In this document: positions 36,501-49,900 of the stretch, piece after piece
How the letters are laid out: each line of letters begins with the position of its first letter
Position numbering within the stretch: the first letter of the stretch is position 1
NCBI GenBank assembly: GCA_030141605.1
Contig: JAQGDQ010000027.1
Span: forward strand, 957,554-1,021,553
DNA: 64,000 nt
Reading direction: 5' to 3'
Origin: Tubiluchus corallicola
Lineage: Eukaryota > Priapulida > Priapulimorpha > Priapulimorphida > Tubiluchidae
Made by a program: the position numbers and the translations under genes
The notes under the pieces: model-generated
What the model was told of the DNA's origin: nothing
Database searches by the model: none
The model's input: the letters and a program-made list of their open reading frames with translations, nothing else

Positions 36501-39500
36501 AAAAGGAAAGACGGCGTATTTTAAAATAGCAGCCAGGATGGAATCCAGAAATTCATATGCGTCCATAGGATTTTCTGTAGATGGGAAAATGGTAAGTTTA
36601 ATAAGCAAGTACACTACTTAGACGAAAATAAAACTATCAAGGATGATAGACTTCTTACTCGCTGTAAATTTCGTTCTCACGAGACAAAGACAATCATTAG
36701 GAACGAATCCCTGTTTAGCAAGATTTCTAGCTTCTAACCCGTTTTTATAATAAAGATATATATCTGCACACACATAATGTATAATTTTTGCTATCTGCAT
36801 ACAAGGAAACAGAAAACAAAATAGTGAGCTTTATCAGACAAGCATGTGGCAAAATGCTAAAATTATTAGGCAAGCGGGAGACAAAGTAGTAAGCAATTCA
36901 GGCAAACAGATGACAAAGTTATCAGACAAGCACGAGGCAATGCGCTAAACTTATTAGAAAAACAGAAGGCAACGTGATAAACAAACAGGAGGCAAAATAG
37001 TAAGCTTATCAGGCAAGCAGAAGGCAAAGTGGTAAGCTTATCAGACAAACAGGAAGCAAGGTGGCAAGCCCATCATGAAAGTGGGAGGCAAACTGGCAAG
37101 CGTATCAGGCAAGTAGGAGGCAAAGTGGTACACCTAACAGGAAAGCAGAAGGCAAAACGGCAAGATTAACAGAAAATGTAAGCCTTCATAACTGTGGGTA
37201 GAATATGTCTAAGTGTTATTACCTACGTATAGCTCTCTGTCTGCAACGTACCTGAAGAATAAATGATCAAAATGTGAAAAAAATGCTAGAAAACTTGACG
37301 AACAGCTAAGTCTTTGAGATTAACATTGTTTAAGTGTTTGTAATACCCATTTTTCAGTTGCTCAATCATTTATAGTGCTTTGCACAGAAAGCTGTTTAAG
37401 CCTTGTAGGCATTCTTTACCAGAAACAAGACCATGATCAATTATAGTGCTTTGCATGGAAGCCATTTAAGCATTGTAGGCATTCTTCACCAGAACCATGA
37501 GTACAATCAACTGTAATGCTTTTCATGAAAAGCTGTTTAAACCTTGTAGTCATTCTTCACCTGAAACACAAGCACAATCATATATAGCGTTTTGCCTGGA
37601 AAGCTGTATGCATTCTTCACCAGAAACAGGAGCACAATCAACTGTAGTGTTTTGCATGTGAAGCTATATGCATTCTTCACCAGAAACAGGAGCACAATCA
37701 ACTGCAGTGTTTTGCATGTTAAGCTATATGCATTCTTCACCAGAAACAGGAGCACAATCAACTGCAGTGTTTTGCATGTGAAGCTATATGCATTCTTCAC
37801 CAGAAACAGGAGCACAATCAACTGTAGTGTTTTGCATGTGAAGCTATATGCATTCTTCACCAGAAACAGGAGCACAATCAACTGCAGTGTTTTGCATGTG
37901 AAGCTATATGCATTCTTCACCAGAAACAGGAGCACAATCAACTGCAGTGTTTTGCATGTGAAGCTATATGCATTCTTCACCAGAAACAGGAGCACAATCA
38001 ACTGCAGTGTTTTGCATGTGAAGCTATATGCATTCTTCACCAGAAACAGGAGCACAATCAACTGCAGTGTTTTGCATGTGAAGCTATATGCATTCTTCAC
38101 CAGCACAATCAGTTAGTGATTTGAACATAAAGCCATTTGAGTCTTATAGGCATTCTGCACGAGAAACATGAGCAAAATCAATTATAGTGCTTCACATGGA
38201 AGTCATTTAAGCCTCGTGGGCATATTACTCACCAGAAACAAGAGAACAATCAATCAGTGCTTTCTCGGAAGACATTTTGAAACACTTTTCCCAAACAATC
38301 GCGGAAAAAAGATTTTCGTGGATAATGTAATCTGTATTGAAGCTGACCATTTATTGTGAAAAATGTTGACAAGGAGGCACCATTAAATTGGTCATGCAAT
38401 GTTATTATCCTAAAAGTGTCAAACTTGGCCAATTCAGAATTTTGGAATATTTCATTTACAAGTCCTTTGTAACGTTTTTGTGTAAGAAAATGAATGGAAA
38501 AAAATTAGTGGGGTAAAATGGGACTAAACCTGTCAAATTGCAATACTCCGTTCAAAGCTCTCAGCGACGAGCTGTATCACGTGACAGAAAGCCTTGCATT
38601 GAGAAAGCAGCTGGCGAATAGTGAGAAAGTGTTTTCTCTTGCTTGAAAAAGTGAGACACTCGGTATTTCTTCACAAACTAAATGGCAGAATTTTCAGATT
38701 TTGACAGCAGTCAACTCCTGATGTCCTAGTTTTATGATTAACCTAAATTGCAAGATATTTCTTACACTCCTGTTGTGTAACCTTTTCAATAGTAATGTTG
38801 GGGACCAGAGGTCATCACATTCAGCAATGTTGAAATGCTAGTACCAGACAGATATTGTTTAAAAAACTCTATACATTTACTATAAAACTCTAATATAGCA
38901 ATTTAGGGGAACGCCACATGGTTTTAATACCAACACATGGAGCCACATTACAGACCAGCTGGTGCATTCATTAACCTTTTGAAATGTTTTGCTAGTGTGT
39001 GGTACTGAGCTTTGAGCACAATATTATTAATAAATGTCATATTTCAGCTGCAAGATATGACAAGGGTAGAATATACTGCCACTTCAGTCGAAATTTGGAA
39101 ACCGGTGGCGGTAATGATCTGATAATAGGACCAGATGGGATATTTAATATGAGTGAAGCATGGTATCACCAATATGTAGTAGGACCAATAAATTTAGGTA
39201 TGTGCCAAATTATTTAAAATTCCACTCGGAAATAGTTCAAGCGTCTTGAATTAGAATAGCAAACAGCAGCAAAAATTAGAAAACAGTCTACTGACGAAGA
39301 TGAAATTCATATGAAAGATATTAAGAAGCTAATAGTAACTATTAATTAGTAATTAAAAAATATTTATTGCAGATGGGAACTTGGCATTTCATTACTTATA
39401 TCGCAAGCCAGTCATATCCACTGAGGCACAAAACTTAAGGACTTACATCAACCGTTATGCGCACACCGTAGGAGGAGAGACGTACAAAGAAATATGCCAG

Positions 39501-39578
39501 GCAGCAAATGCAAATTCTATTCACAGCTTCGTATATTTCCCGATATTAACCACTCTATTACATTATGCTTTAAATTAA
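33574..39578 (+). CDS. Secreted or GPI-anchored DOMON-domain protein (FRRS1-like), one exon not found
   Basis: Four exons are supported. Exon 1, 33574-33623, reads MDCYRLSVLFVAFVNF, a short signal peptide. The next, 36395-36591, joins in phase and reads GCGTTKGC...DCNADTCEYMITWQV...SYASIGFSVDGKM, the start of a DOMON domain as in ferric-chelate reductase 1 and related proteins. 39048-39197 reads RIYCHFSRNLETGGGND, and 39373-39578 reads FHYLYRKPV and ends at TAA. These last two join in phase, but 36591 ends in phase 0 while 39048 needs one base. The family also has about 40 more residues here, so an exon of length 3n+1 must lie between. I could not find it; the gap holds two tandem arrays. No cytochrome b561 domain follows. 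The hydrophobic C-terminus (SFVYFPILTTLLHYALN) could be a GPI signal. DOMON domains bind haem or sugars; the ligand here is unknown. Confidence 0.75.
34272..34297. repeat. 26-bp palindrome with 12-bp arms
   Basis: TATGATACTTTG and CAAAGTATCATA flank a 2-nt centre in intron 1 of the DOMON gene. It is a short perfect inverted repeat with no function assigned. Confidence 0.5.
36030..36350. repeat. Two family B SINE-like units in opposite orientation
   Basis: A minus-strand unit at about 36030-36122 (TGGACTGTCTGGATTGCC, then CCTGGTTCAAATCTGCC) and a plus-strand unit at about 36257-36350 (TTGGACTGTTTTGATTGC, then CTTGGTTCAAATCTTTGC) share their start and B box. They lie in DOMON intron 1, just upstream of the exon at 36395. 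Confidence 0.55.
36838..37170. repeat. Degenerate minisatellite, about 30-33-bp unit
   Basis: About ten degenerate copies of a unit like GGCAAGCAGAAGGCAAAGTG plus GTAAGCTTATCA lie in tandem just downstream of the DOMON exon 36395-36591. Copies differ at many positions, so the array looks old compared with the 60-bp array that follows. Confidence 0.75.
37362..38232. repeat. Satellite-like array with a homogenised 60-bp core
   Basis: The core 37621-38100 is eight consecutive 60-bp units, each starting CAGAAACAGGAGCACAATCA and ending TATGCATTCTTCAC. They differ only at two positions (T/C and G/T). Degenerate units of about 70 bp flank the core (37366-37590 and 38101-38232) and carry an extra TTAAGCCTTGTAGG-like segment that the core lacks. 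Because 60 is a multiple of three and one frame on each strand has no stop, the array gives long open frames on both strands (plus 37592-38116, minus 38106-37537). These are by-products of the repeat, not genes. It lies in an intron of the DOMON gene. Confidence 0.95.
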
Positions 39579-39619
39579 TCTCAGGACAAAAGCATTTAGA
39601 ATATGAAGGAAGAATGTAA

Positions 39620-39625
39620 AATAAA
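39620..39625 (+). promoter_or_regulatory. Candidate poly(A) signal of the DOMON gene
   Basis: AATAAA about 45 nt after the stop codon at 39578. The position fits a short 3' UTR. Confidence 0.45.
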
Positions 39626-40982
39626 GTCAGTGGAAAAAGATGGAAAACAAAACTGTAAAGCAAATGAGAGTTTTATAATGCTGCTTACGAGTAAAAAACA
39701 AAATTAAGTAAGACGAGTTTTTATTCCTCTGCACAAACAAATAAACAGGCACATAAGTAGCATAACCACATATGTTGACATAAACAGCCTATATACAATA
39801 AGTTAGATACAATACTGCAGAGATAATACCAGTTTACTCGATACCACAGTAACAAAGTGATAATAGTAACTTAATGCCAACCTTTTAATTTGAAAAGTTT
39901 CAAAGTCAGAAACACATCATTTCGCTGACTTATGAATACAATTCAAGTTTTGTTTGCCTTTTACAAACCTACTGAAAATTCAGAAACTGTAGCAACATGC
40001 TTCATGGCACTACTACTTTCAGAAATGCTTGTGGTTTTACAAGGTAAAATCTAGATTTGCATAATCTGTAATTGCCAATTCTATTCCTCAGTTATTCTAC
40101 AGGAAAATTCCCTACCTTTGCAAATCAGTAAGCATACGTAGTCTACTGATGATGACTGACGGCAAATTAAAAAATGAAAACTTGACAGACTATGCCTGTA
40201 CGTAATGTACTATCTCCAAAACTCTACTTTATTATTATACTGGGGTAAAAAATCAATGAATATTATAATGACAGGTAACCAACTTCTGGTTGTAAGACTA
40301 ATCAGTTCTGGCTAATCGGTCGTAAGACGACTTGGATGCAACTTGAACATGTATTTGCAAGCGGTGCACCCCTACACATAAAATGTTGCATGTGCGCACA
40401 CTAAGTACAGCGGACATATGAATGAATTTATCAAAACAGACAGCAATTTAAAATTAATTTGCTTAAAGAAGTAGAACGAAATATGAGTTACAATTAGCTT
40501 TGTATAATTAATTAATCAAGTTATGACCACATCCTAAAGATGAAACAGTCGTAAGTTGCACAGGTAGTAAGGTGATGATTACCAGTATATCACTTTAAAT
40601 GAGCTCATTAATTACGGACAAGAAAACAGATGCACAGACGACACCACACACAGAATCACACTAGCAGCTCAACATTTACCTAACAGCACCATATATTGAT
40701 GCTGCAATCTTTTCTGGACAAATCTTAGTTCAAGTAATGCTATGAGGGTCTTCTGATAAATCAGTAAATCCATAATGCACTCCTGACTTGAATGAATTAA
40801 TATCCAATGTAACAAGCTGCAAAAAGTGAAAACTTCAGGCATGTCACTTACAGATAACATCACTTTACACATGACACACCACTTTAAAAGTGAATTTCAA
40901 GACTTCATCTGTGGGGAAATAACAATTAGGATCACAGGCTTAGCTTTTTGAGATAAAGTGTTACAGTGATTCATGTCATCTG
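39626..40982. other. Intergenic between convergent DOMON and MED16 genes
   Basis: The two genes converge here, so both 3' UTRs fall in this stretch. I see no coding exon. An AATAAA on the minus strand near 40230 could end MED16, but it is not the only choice. Confidence 0.45.
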
Positions 40983-43900
40983 TCAAGTCTCTTTGCCAAG
41001 CATAGTTCGCCAGTGTCCTCCGCAAAGACATGACCTACTCCAATGTTGATCCCAAGCTTTCATTACGGGAGACCTTGTACCAATTCCGAGTGCTGCCATG
41101 GAGTTACATCTATATATACAAAATAAAGTAAATGTATGATATCTCAAAATGCATAAAACAATGAGAAAATAAGTGCAATAATTTTGGAAAGGAGACTGTT
41201 TAGCAGTGGTTGGTATAATGAAATCACTTAGTAATTATGAATCATCATTCATAAATTAAGCTGTTGTTAGGAATGCTTAATCTAATCGTGAACAGAACAG
41301 TCAATATTGTAAACATGATAGAGAAATATACATGTACTTAGAGTTTTTCAACTTATTACTAACCAATGTTCAACTATGTAGGTACACTGTTGAATTCCAA
41401 AAAACAAAAACAGAAGGGATCTAATCAACTACCCAATTTATACTGATAAAAAGCATTAAGCAGTCTATAGTCATAACATCAAGGAATAATGACACAAACA
41501 ATGAAAAACGTATCAGAAAGCTTCCACAAGAAAGCCACACTGCAGGGAGAACCTACGAACCTCAACTTTGATCTTATTAAATTAGTACAAGTTCTATCCC
41601 ACTGTCTTAGTGTTAAGGTTACTGTATGTTGTACTGACAGTGGTGCAAAATGTGATAATGCTAATAATTACAATTATTATTTTTATTGTTAGCGTTATTA
41701 TTGTCACTGTTGTTGTGTTGTCATTATTGTTGCTGTCAATATTGTTGGTGCATACTTCGTAAGTTTCTTTATGAAATTTGGATAACAAGCACCTGTAGTT
41801 TTGGCGTTTTGTTGGCTTTAACTGGGGCTTTCGATTGTGCCGCTAAACTAACATCTATCTGCACCTGGTACTTAATCTTTGGCTTTCATGCACATGCTCA
41901 TAGATATGAAACTTAGGGACGATTATTGACTAATCAATGTTTTAATCAACTCACTGCTTTACAATTTTACTAAAATTCTTTCTATTTTGTTTTTTTACCT
42001 TTTTGACACCACCTGACTGATAGAAACAGCTAAAAGCAAGAAAAAAAACAGCTAAAGGTAAGAAAGCGACAGGTAAAAGCAAAAAACAGCTAAAAGCAAG
42101 AAAAAAGACAGCTAAAGGTAAGAAAGCTACAGCTAAAAGCAAGAACTCCTGCAGTAAAACACTAGAAAAATAGGTGCATTCTTGAACATTTTGTATCAAC
42201 AATTCTATTTTTATTCACTAGTACAGTTCAGATACTAAATCAGTGTCACAAATCGATGCAATATTATACATGAATGCATGCACACCTGTGTTACGGAACA
42301 AAGAAAGTTGGTATTATTAGCTACCTGGTGCATTGTTTCACAGGAACGGACGGTACAACGCCCAAGAAGACTTTTCTCACAGCATCTTGTTTCTGCCCAT
42401 TCGTCTGGTTTGTAAATTCATATGGCTCAGGTTTAGTTTTACCCAACTGCCTTGGTGACACATCATATTCAAAATGAAATGGCTGCTGATTGGCTGTCAA
42501 GTTTGCACTGGATAAACCTAAAAAGGTATACGAAATATTACTAAGGTTTGTTTTCAAGAATGAACAAGTATGCAAAATAGAGAAGGACAGTGATTGGATA
42601 GCAAATCACTTTTTATCATTTTTATTTAAAAGAAGCATTTCAGTTTAACACAAATTTGGGACTATTACAACATCAACAGCTGAATGAACACAGTCTGAAC
42701 AAATTTGAAAAATGTGTTATACCTAAATAAGATTTTTACTATTTAGTATCTACTTTAAGTGTGCTGCTTTCTATGCAAGAGAAGTTCTGTACCTTTGGCA
42801 GAAATTCCCAGATCCACAACTGGTATTAAAACTTGGCTTGGCAATAATCCACATTCATCTGGAAAATCATCAACAAATTAATCTCAATGATACAACAGAA
42901 TAAATTATGCTAATTATAAAAGTAAATGTATTTAAGTTTACATAAAAATTGATATAAAATGATGTATTGCAGTATATTTGTATTTAATATACGCCGACAC
43001 TATCACACTTTGCAAAACGTACTGCAATGACATTTTAATGATCAATTCCTTGAACCCCAAAACTAAATTCAGAAATGTCACTAGCCCAGCATGAGTAAAA
43101 ACCGCTTAAAGTGGTCATGAATTATACTAAGAAAGGCATAATAGGCAACACAGAATCAAACTACAGAATAATTCAGATTAGCAGTCATGAGTGGGTGGTA
43201 AACAGTGGCCAGATTTAAAAATATTGTCGGGAAATGCACCAGTATGACATATTGTTTATTCTCATGATCACCCTGTTACTTGGATCTGTCCCAAAAAATA
43301 GGTTAAAGAGCGAACACACAACCATCCCTTATCAATTCATAGCCTGTAGGTACTATTGTTTGGCGTTCTGCTTAATTATAACCCTTCAATGAGCTACTTA
43401 TCTATTTACCTCTAATAGGCTTCATCTGAAGTCTTATAAATGACAATTGGGCAATTGGTATTAAGTTAGCACAGTGGTTTGCCCAATGATCTCTCGGAGC
43501 CCAATGATCAAAAGACATCCTGACGCCTTAGCACATAGGTCTGATTAGCTTTCATATTATGTAATATCATCAACATTTATTTATAATATAGTATCTAGCC
43601 TGTACATTTATCGTCATCTCTTTATTACCAAAACGTAGTTAGGTTGTATACTGTAATAATGTAGTAGGCCAACACTGTCGCTTACTAATCCTTGCGTATC
43701 ATCATTGACATCGTACACACCATAACGTGAAGTTTTTGTAATAATTATGCACATATTTTATAATCTCTTGCTCTTGAAATTCTTGATAATATCGTAAACC
43801 ATTACACATTACAACCATGTAGAAAGATGCAATACATACTCAGAATTTCAAGTTTGTTTGGGTCCGAAGACAGAGATCAGATTTTTGAATTAGCTGAAAA

Positions 43901-46900
43901 AATTTAAGCACCAATCTAGCTCTCCCGCCTTTACGATCAACAATTGTAACAAAATTAAATAATACTCTTTGTCTTTGATAAACATATAAAATTCACGAAA
44001 ACCAGCTTAATGTCCAAGCACACAGCATAGAAGAAGCTCAAGTAGTAAGGTACTCAAAGCTTAAAAAGGTTTTGATCTTAGGAAACAGATCGCTGCAGTA
44101 GAGACAAATCTAGGATTATTGATAGCACATACCTAGCAATGCTTCATCTGGCTCACTCGAACAACAGAGTAAAGCTTTTGAGATTAGTTTAAACAGCAAT
44201 GGCAAACAATCTAAATTATCTGAAAGAAGATCAGTAAGCAAACTTAATACAAAACCACAAGATGAACTCAAGAAACAGGAAATCACAATGAAAAACCCTG
44301 CTCCTAACCAAACTGCTCTTTGTCTAGTGGTGAACATTGGACATTGGAGTTCTTGTAGTTCAAATTCAATTCGAACTTAAAATTATAGGTTCAAATATTC
44401 AGTACTTCAACTACATACGTTCTTTATCAGTAAAACATTTGAAACATCATCCAATCTGCATAATTTGGCTGCAATGCCCGTGCAAAATATTTAAACAAGT
44501 TATTAGCATTTTTTACTGCAGAACAAAATCAAGTAATATGTATGATTTCTGTAAGGCTGCTTTTTATTAATGACGCTAAAATTTATTCGAAAATCTTTAA
44601 AACTCAATCCGAATTCTATTCAGAATCGAAATCTTGAAATTCGGTTTCATTCGACTTCAAAAGTCACAAATTCGATTTAATTTGAATTTCCTTTCCAGCA
44701 AAGAACGCTCACACGTAATTCTGGCAGACAACAGTCACTTGCATCTTCTTTTTCCAGTATTTCATATAAAAGAAAATCACTGAAACTTTTGAGTATATTA
44801 ATTTGAAGTTTTATAAATACCTGAAGTGGCCGAGAAGTTTGGAAGAGAGTTAGGATTTATCAAACCCCACAGTCTAATCAGTACGATGAGTTCTCTGAGT
44901 GTGTTAAGAGCATTGGCATCTTTCAGCAGACCACACTAAGGACAAACAAGAGAAAATTTAATGAATAACTTTACAACATCACAAAAAACATTAATTAAAC
45001 ACAAAAATGAAAAAGAAAAAAATTTTATGTACTCACACCAGGAATGTCCATTTTCTGAAACCTATAAGTTGGCAGCACAGCCAGTAAATACAGCGTGAAA
45101 TCAGCAACCCACTGTATTAACTGTTGGGCTGACTGTAGTATAGACGGGTCGACCACGTAATCACGAGCTTTCGTGTCGGATGCTTTTACAAGTGACAACA
45201 TGTTGCTAAGGTCAGCTTCGTTGGCATTGTTTCTTATCAAACCTACAAAACAAAAGTAGAACATGCTTCAAAACAAGCAGTTCATTGATGTTAGAACAGC
45301 GGTTCCTAACTTGCTCCTAACGGGTTGAGAAGTGGAATTTCAACCAGAATAACAAATAGATTATGACAGTTCATTTCTTCATCTGTTTTGTATTTTATTG
45401 AATATTAGAATCATTTTTTCTGGTTACGATCAATTTGCCAAATCTTCTAATTCTAGTTTACGAAATCAGCAAGAAAATGCCACACATCAACAAAAATATG
45501 AATGAGAAATCGATTCCAAAATGAACTAATAATTCAACAATAATTCAATAAATGAAAGACATTATATGACTAAGCATTAAAATCCACATTGTATGACTTT
45601 GCACTTTGTGTAAATACTACAGAAGTGCCACTTATGGTTGGAGTTCACATGAGTGGATTCGAGTGGACAGGAATACCGAGGATGAACAATAATGATGATG
45701 ATGAATATAATGGTGATGGTGATGGTGATGACGTCGAGACGACGATGACAAAGACGATGAACATGAACAAGATGATGATGATGATGATAACAAAGATGAC
45801 AAAGATAAAGTTGGTCGTGATGATGATGATATTGGCGACGACAACGACGACGACAACAATGATATTGATGGTAGCGGTGTGGTTCAGATTGGACTCTGAA
45901 AAAACGATCTGAAAAAGGATAACACGTATAAATTAAATATGATTCATACTTGAAAGCTTTTCAGCTGGTCCCTTTTCTTGGCTAACTAATGCAGATGGGC
46001 GCAGCACTGATTGGAAACTTGTAGCTACAGAATTTAGTAATATTCTAGCTATACAGTCACCAGCTCTACCCTGGCCATGTGGTATCCTCCTGAAACCAGA
46101 AGAATCATCCGATATCATTATCTGAGTTTATAAAGCAATACTGCATTGGTGAAAGGTTTGAATTCCACAACTTCTTCAAAAACTATATAAAACGTTCCAG
46201 TTATTTGATGGGCTATGCGACTTTAAATGCCGTATCAGCACACAAGCAACTTGGTGCATCAGCTGCTAACATTGCCTAGTGAGCCAACAAATTGGTCAAA
46301 GCCCTTGGTTCAATGACCGGTTATAATACACAATTCAAATTAGCCTTATTTCGTTTAATTTTTTAAAGAATCTCCGTCTTCAATTTCAAAATAATTTAAG
46401 TTCTCAATAAATTTTGAATTAGTTTATCTATTGCATTTTTGTATTTTTAATATTTTATTCTCTGAACTAACATGAAACTGTAACAACTGTATGTTTATGA
46501 GGGATGCAAATAAACCTGATCAGCATGCACTACATATTACAGTAGGCAAAGTTTATTAGAAACACGGTTAATAAACTCGGTTGCTTAATTGACTCAAAAA
46601 CGTCTGGTATGGACTGCTTCTATTTAAATGTATACAAAAAGGTCGCTAATAGGCTTAAAAACCCTGCACAACTGATTCAATATGATGCTTTATGCGCTTT
46701 AATAAGACACTTTCGTGGGACCAATAAGAATTTACGACTTTTATATCATTTAATTCACTTTTGTCCTATAATATACATAAATATACATAGACATAGAACA
46801 TGTTAAGTACCGTTCTGTTTTTAAGCAGGTACGTTTATCATATGCTAATATGCCAGTCTAGCGTTTTGCTTTGACCTGCTTGACCACTGCAATTAACCTT

Positions 46901-49900
46901 GTCACCCAAAAATTCGTGGAAGCTAGACCTTTAATCACTTGCCTAGCAGTATGCTTTTGAAGCTCTGGTTGTCTTTGCAGAAAGTTCAATCAGTTAGCTG
47001 TTGCTGTTATGCCAAGGACGCAGGTACAGTACAATAAGTATATCATGATAGCAAGCAGAACTAAGACAAAAATACAGATGACGCTGCGGGAAAACATGGG
47101 AACGCCAACAGTTCAAGCACGCCAAGCAGTAAGTATTTTACCAGAATTTGTGCAGGATACAACAACAGATTTTCAATGTTTTTATCATTATGAGAACTTT
47201 GTGAGCCAACTTCTTCGGGATAAAATGAAGCAGCCCACTTTGAAGGAATTTTTGTAATTTTTGCAAATAAACAGATTTATGTGATTTAGAAAAGTATGCT
47301 TTTTTTTATTATTAAGTCATTTATGTAAACATTTTTTAAAAAGTTTTAACTGGACAAAGGAATTTAGGCATTATTTCATTTCTAAATTTCATTAAAAGCC
47401 TTTGCAGTGCATACTAAGCTGATGACTCATACATGTACTCCTTTCTATATTAGTAACACTATATCTGTCGGTTTTATTGGGTAAAAACACTTCGGTTCAA
47501 AAGTGAGTCTATTAAGCGATGCCTACTGTATAAACACTATTACATGTTTTTTTCTAAATCCAGTGTGTACGCAGCAAGCTGACAACCCAAAACCTAGTAT
47601 TGCCGGTGATGAGTAAGGACCAGAACTTAGCTAACTGTCTAGTTATGATGACATCTTTAAGAGGTTTTCTTCTATTCAACATGTGTTGGAAAAGATAATA
47701 TTAGAAATAAGCTTTGAACATTTACGTTTTACTAGAATATAATATGCTAGTAATATAGCAAAAACGAGGTGCAAACATACATAGTGTCATTTACCTATAT
47801 AAAGAAGCTTTTAGAGCAAGAAACTTGTTACAGTACATTTGTTGAACCGATGTTGGCTGTTTGTTAAAATTTTCTGTGATCCATTCACAAATATTATCAG
47901 TATAATCTAAAATAAGAAAAAATAAGTATATCAAAAAGGGCATAACATTTTATGTTAGCAGCTATGAACAAAACAGGGCCAAAGAACTAACTGCAGCAAC
48001 TACTAATAATTGGCATATTTTCTATAAGCAAGATTTAAATATTACTCCCACTATTAGGCCACAAAGAAATTGTTTCTGACTTATATCATGATATCAAAAG
48101 ACGTCAGAAGGTAGGGAGGAAAAAATTTTCTTTAAAAATTTTTTTTAAAGCTTTGTGAATGTTTAAAGCCGAATCGTGGAATATTTAAAATCAGTTGAAA
48201 TCAAAGTTTGTTAATTTCTCACTGGTTAGAAGTAATGTTTTAAATTTTTAAACGCACATTTCTTCATGCCATGGACGCTTCATGGCAACACTACTCGGAC
48301 GTTAATAAGCTGATTTGTTGGAAAATACAATATTTTTAGCCTCTAGTACGATAATCAGCATAATACAAAACAGTAATCCTAGCCGACAGTTAGCCGTAGA
48401 AAAACAATGGCTGCGTCCTCACTGAAACGATGTTATAATAATTATTGTGTTTCACGTTTTAAATTAAAAAAATACTCTTTTATATGACTGTACCAGGTAA
48501 GTATATGAACGTACAATAAAATTAAAAATTCCTGGCCAAGTGTGTGATAAAAACATATTACAACTTTCAAAAAAGGTGTATATTCATTTAATGAATTGTA
48601 CAAAATAAAGGTAGTATAAGCGTGATTCCAGCAAAAGCATAAGAATACATATAGAGTAAACTTACTTGGCCTAATGCACAGAAGAACATCAAACCAGTCG
48701 TAACCATTCAACATACAGTATTCGAGTAGATTGACTATGAGATTGATAGCAATCATTGTACCTGTTTGAAAATCTGGAAAACAACGAGAGCTTGACATTG
48801 TCGGATATCGGTATTGTATAAAAATTGGCTATGTAAACTTGAATTTTCTACTGGATTTTCACACAGCTACCACCACATACTTCTTTCCTCTTTTCACTCT
48901 CTTTAACTTCCCTTCCTCTTTTCTTGATTTCCTCTTTTTTATTTTGTTTTTCTATTCTACAGCATGTAGTGGGCATAATCGACTACTAGTAATCGATTAC
49001 TTGGATTACATACCCGAAAGTCTCTGGTGCTAATTACTTTGCTGTGTAATTGAATACTAAATGATTCACTTCATGAACATGACTTTATAATTATTTGAAA
49101 CACGAAAAAAGCAAAGTGCGTTTGAAATAATTTTCGACAGTGCAAATTGTGAGTGTAAACGTTCTCAAACACAAAAGCTGGTATGACTCCACTTCTAAAG
49201 TTTTAGCTGGGACAGCTTTGTATAGCCACACTGGTTGAGAAACAGACGCCAAAGAGCGATTTCAATAATCGATTAATCACAAAAAGTAATCAATAATTGG
49301 AATTAGCCAATAGTATTCACTTATTTAGTATTCACTAACAGGCCTGCAGCAGCTGTGCACTAAGTACAGCTTTACTTAGCAAAGTGATTATTCTTATACA
49401 TTGCTGTAATGGTTGATATGAATTTTTTATTCAGTAAGTTACAAATTACTATGTTCATTGCTTGCTTTCCATTCAAGTAGTAAGTGGCACAAATATGACA
49501 ACAATATACACAAGACATATAAAGCAATCAACAAATATCACAGTTCATTATTTGTTCTTCAACAATGAAATGAAAATATAAATGAAAACAATGATATGTA
49601 ACCAACTTAAATTAATCAGTAACAAAATACAACTCATTATATACAGAGAAGAAAAAACAAAACATCAAGACACAAAAATGGGAGAAACAGAAAATTCCCT
49701 CAGCATCCTTTATTGTAGGTGAAGTTTACTGAATAATTTTATGTCTTGATACTTAATTGCTTTTTATATTTTATATTTTTATTGTATTTGCACCTTGTAT
49801 TCAGTTTAATGCTGCTATGATATGACAACACAATGAAAAACATTATTAGATTAAATTAAGTTAAATTAAATTTTTAGAGTTCTTCAAACTCTATAAATTC

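Noticed and set aside
37537-38116. 189- and 174-codon open frames on opposite strands
   Set aside because: Both are translations of the 60-bp tandem array; unit length divisible by three keeps stop-free frames open. No splice, promoter or domain evidence.
38168-38359. Plus-strand frame ending in a DNVICIE stretch as the missing DOMON exon
   Set aside because: No acceptor in the required phase and it begins inside the satellite array.
43455-43530. tRNA-like stretch (TTAGCACAGTGGTTTGCCC)
   Set aside because: Only the A-box-like part is convincing; the B box is poor and no second copy was seen.
45589-45912. 107-codon frame rich in Met, Asp and Thr, and its Ser-rich opposite frame
   Set aside because: Produced by the GAT/GAC triplet repeat in a MED16 intron.
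46230-46320. tRNA-like stretch with GGTTCAATGACC
   Set aside because: One box only and no clear fold or repeat partner.
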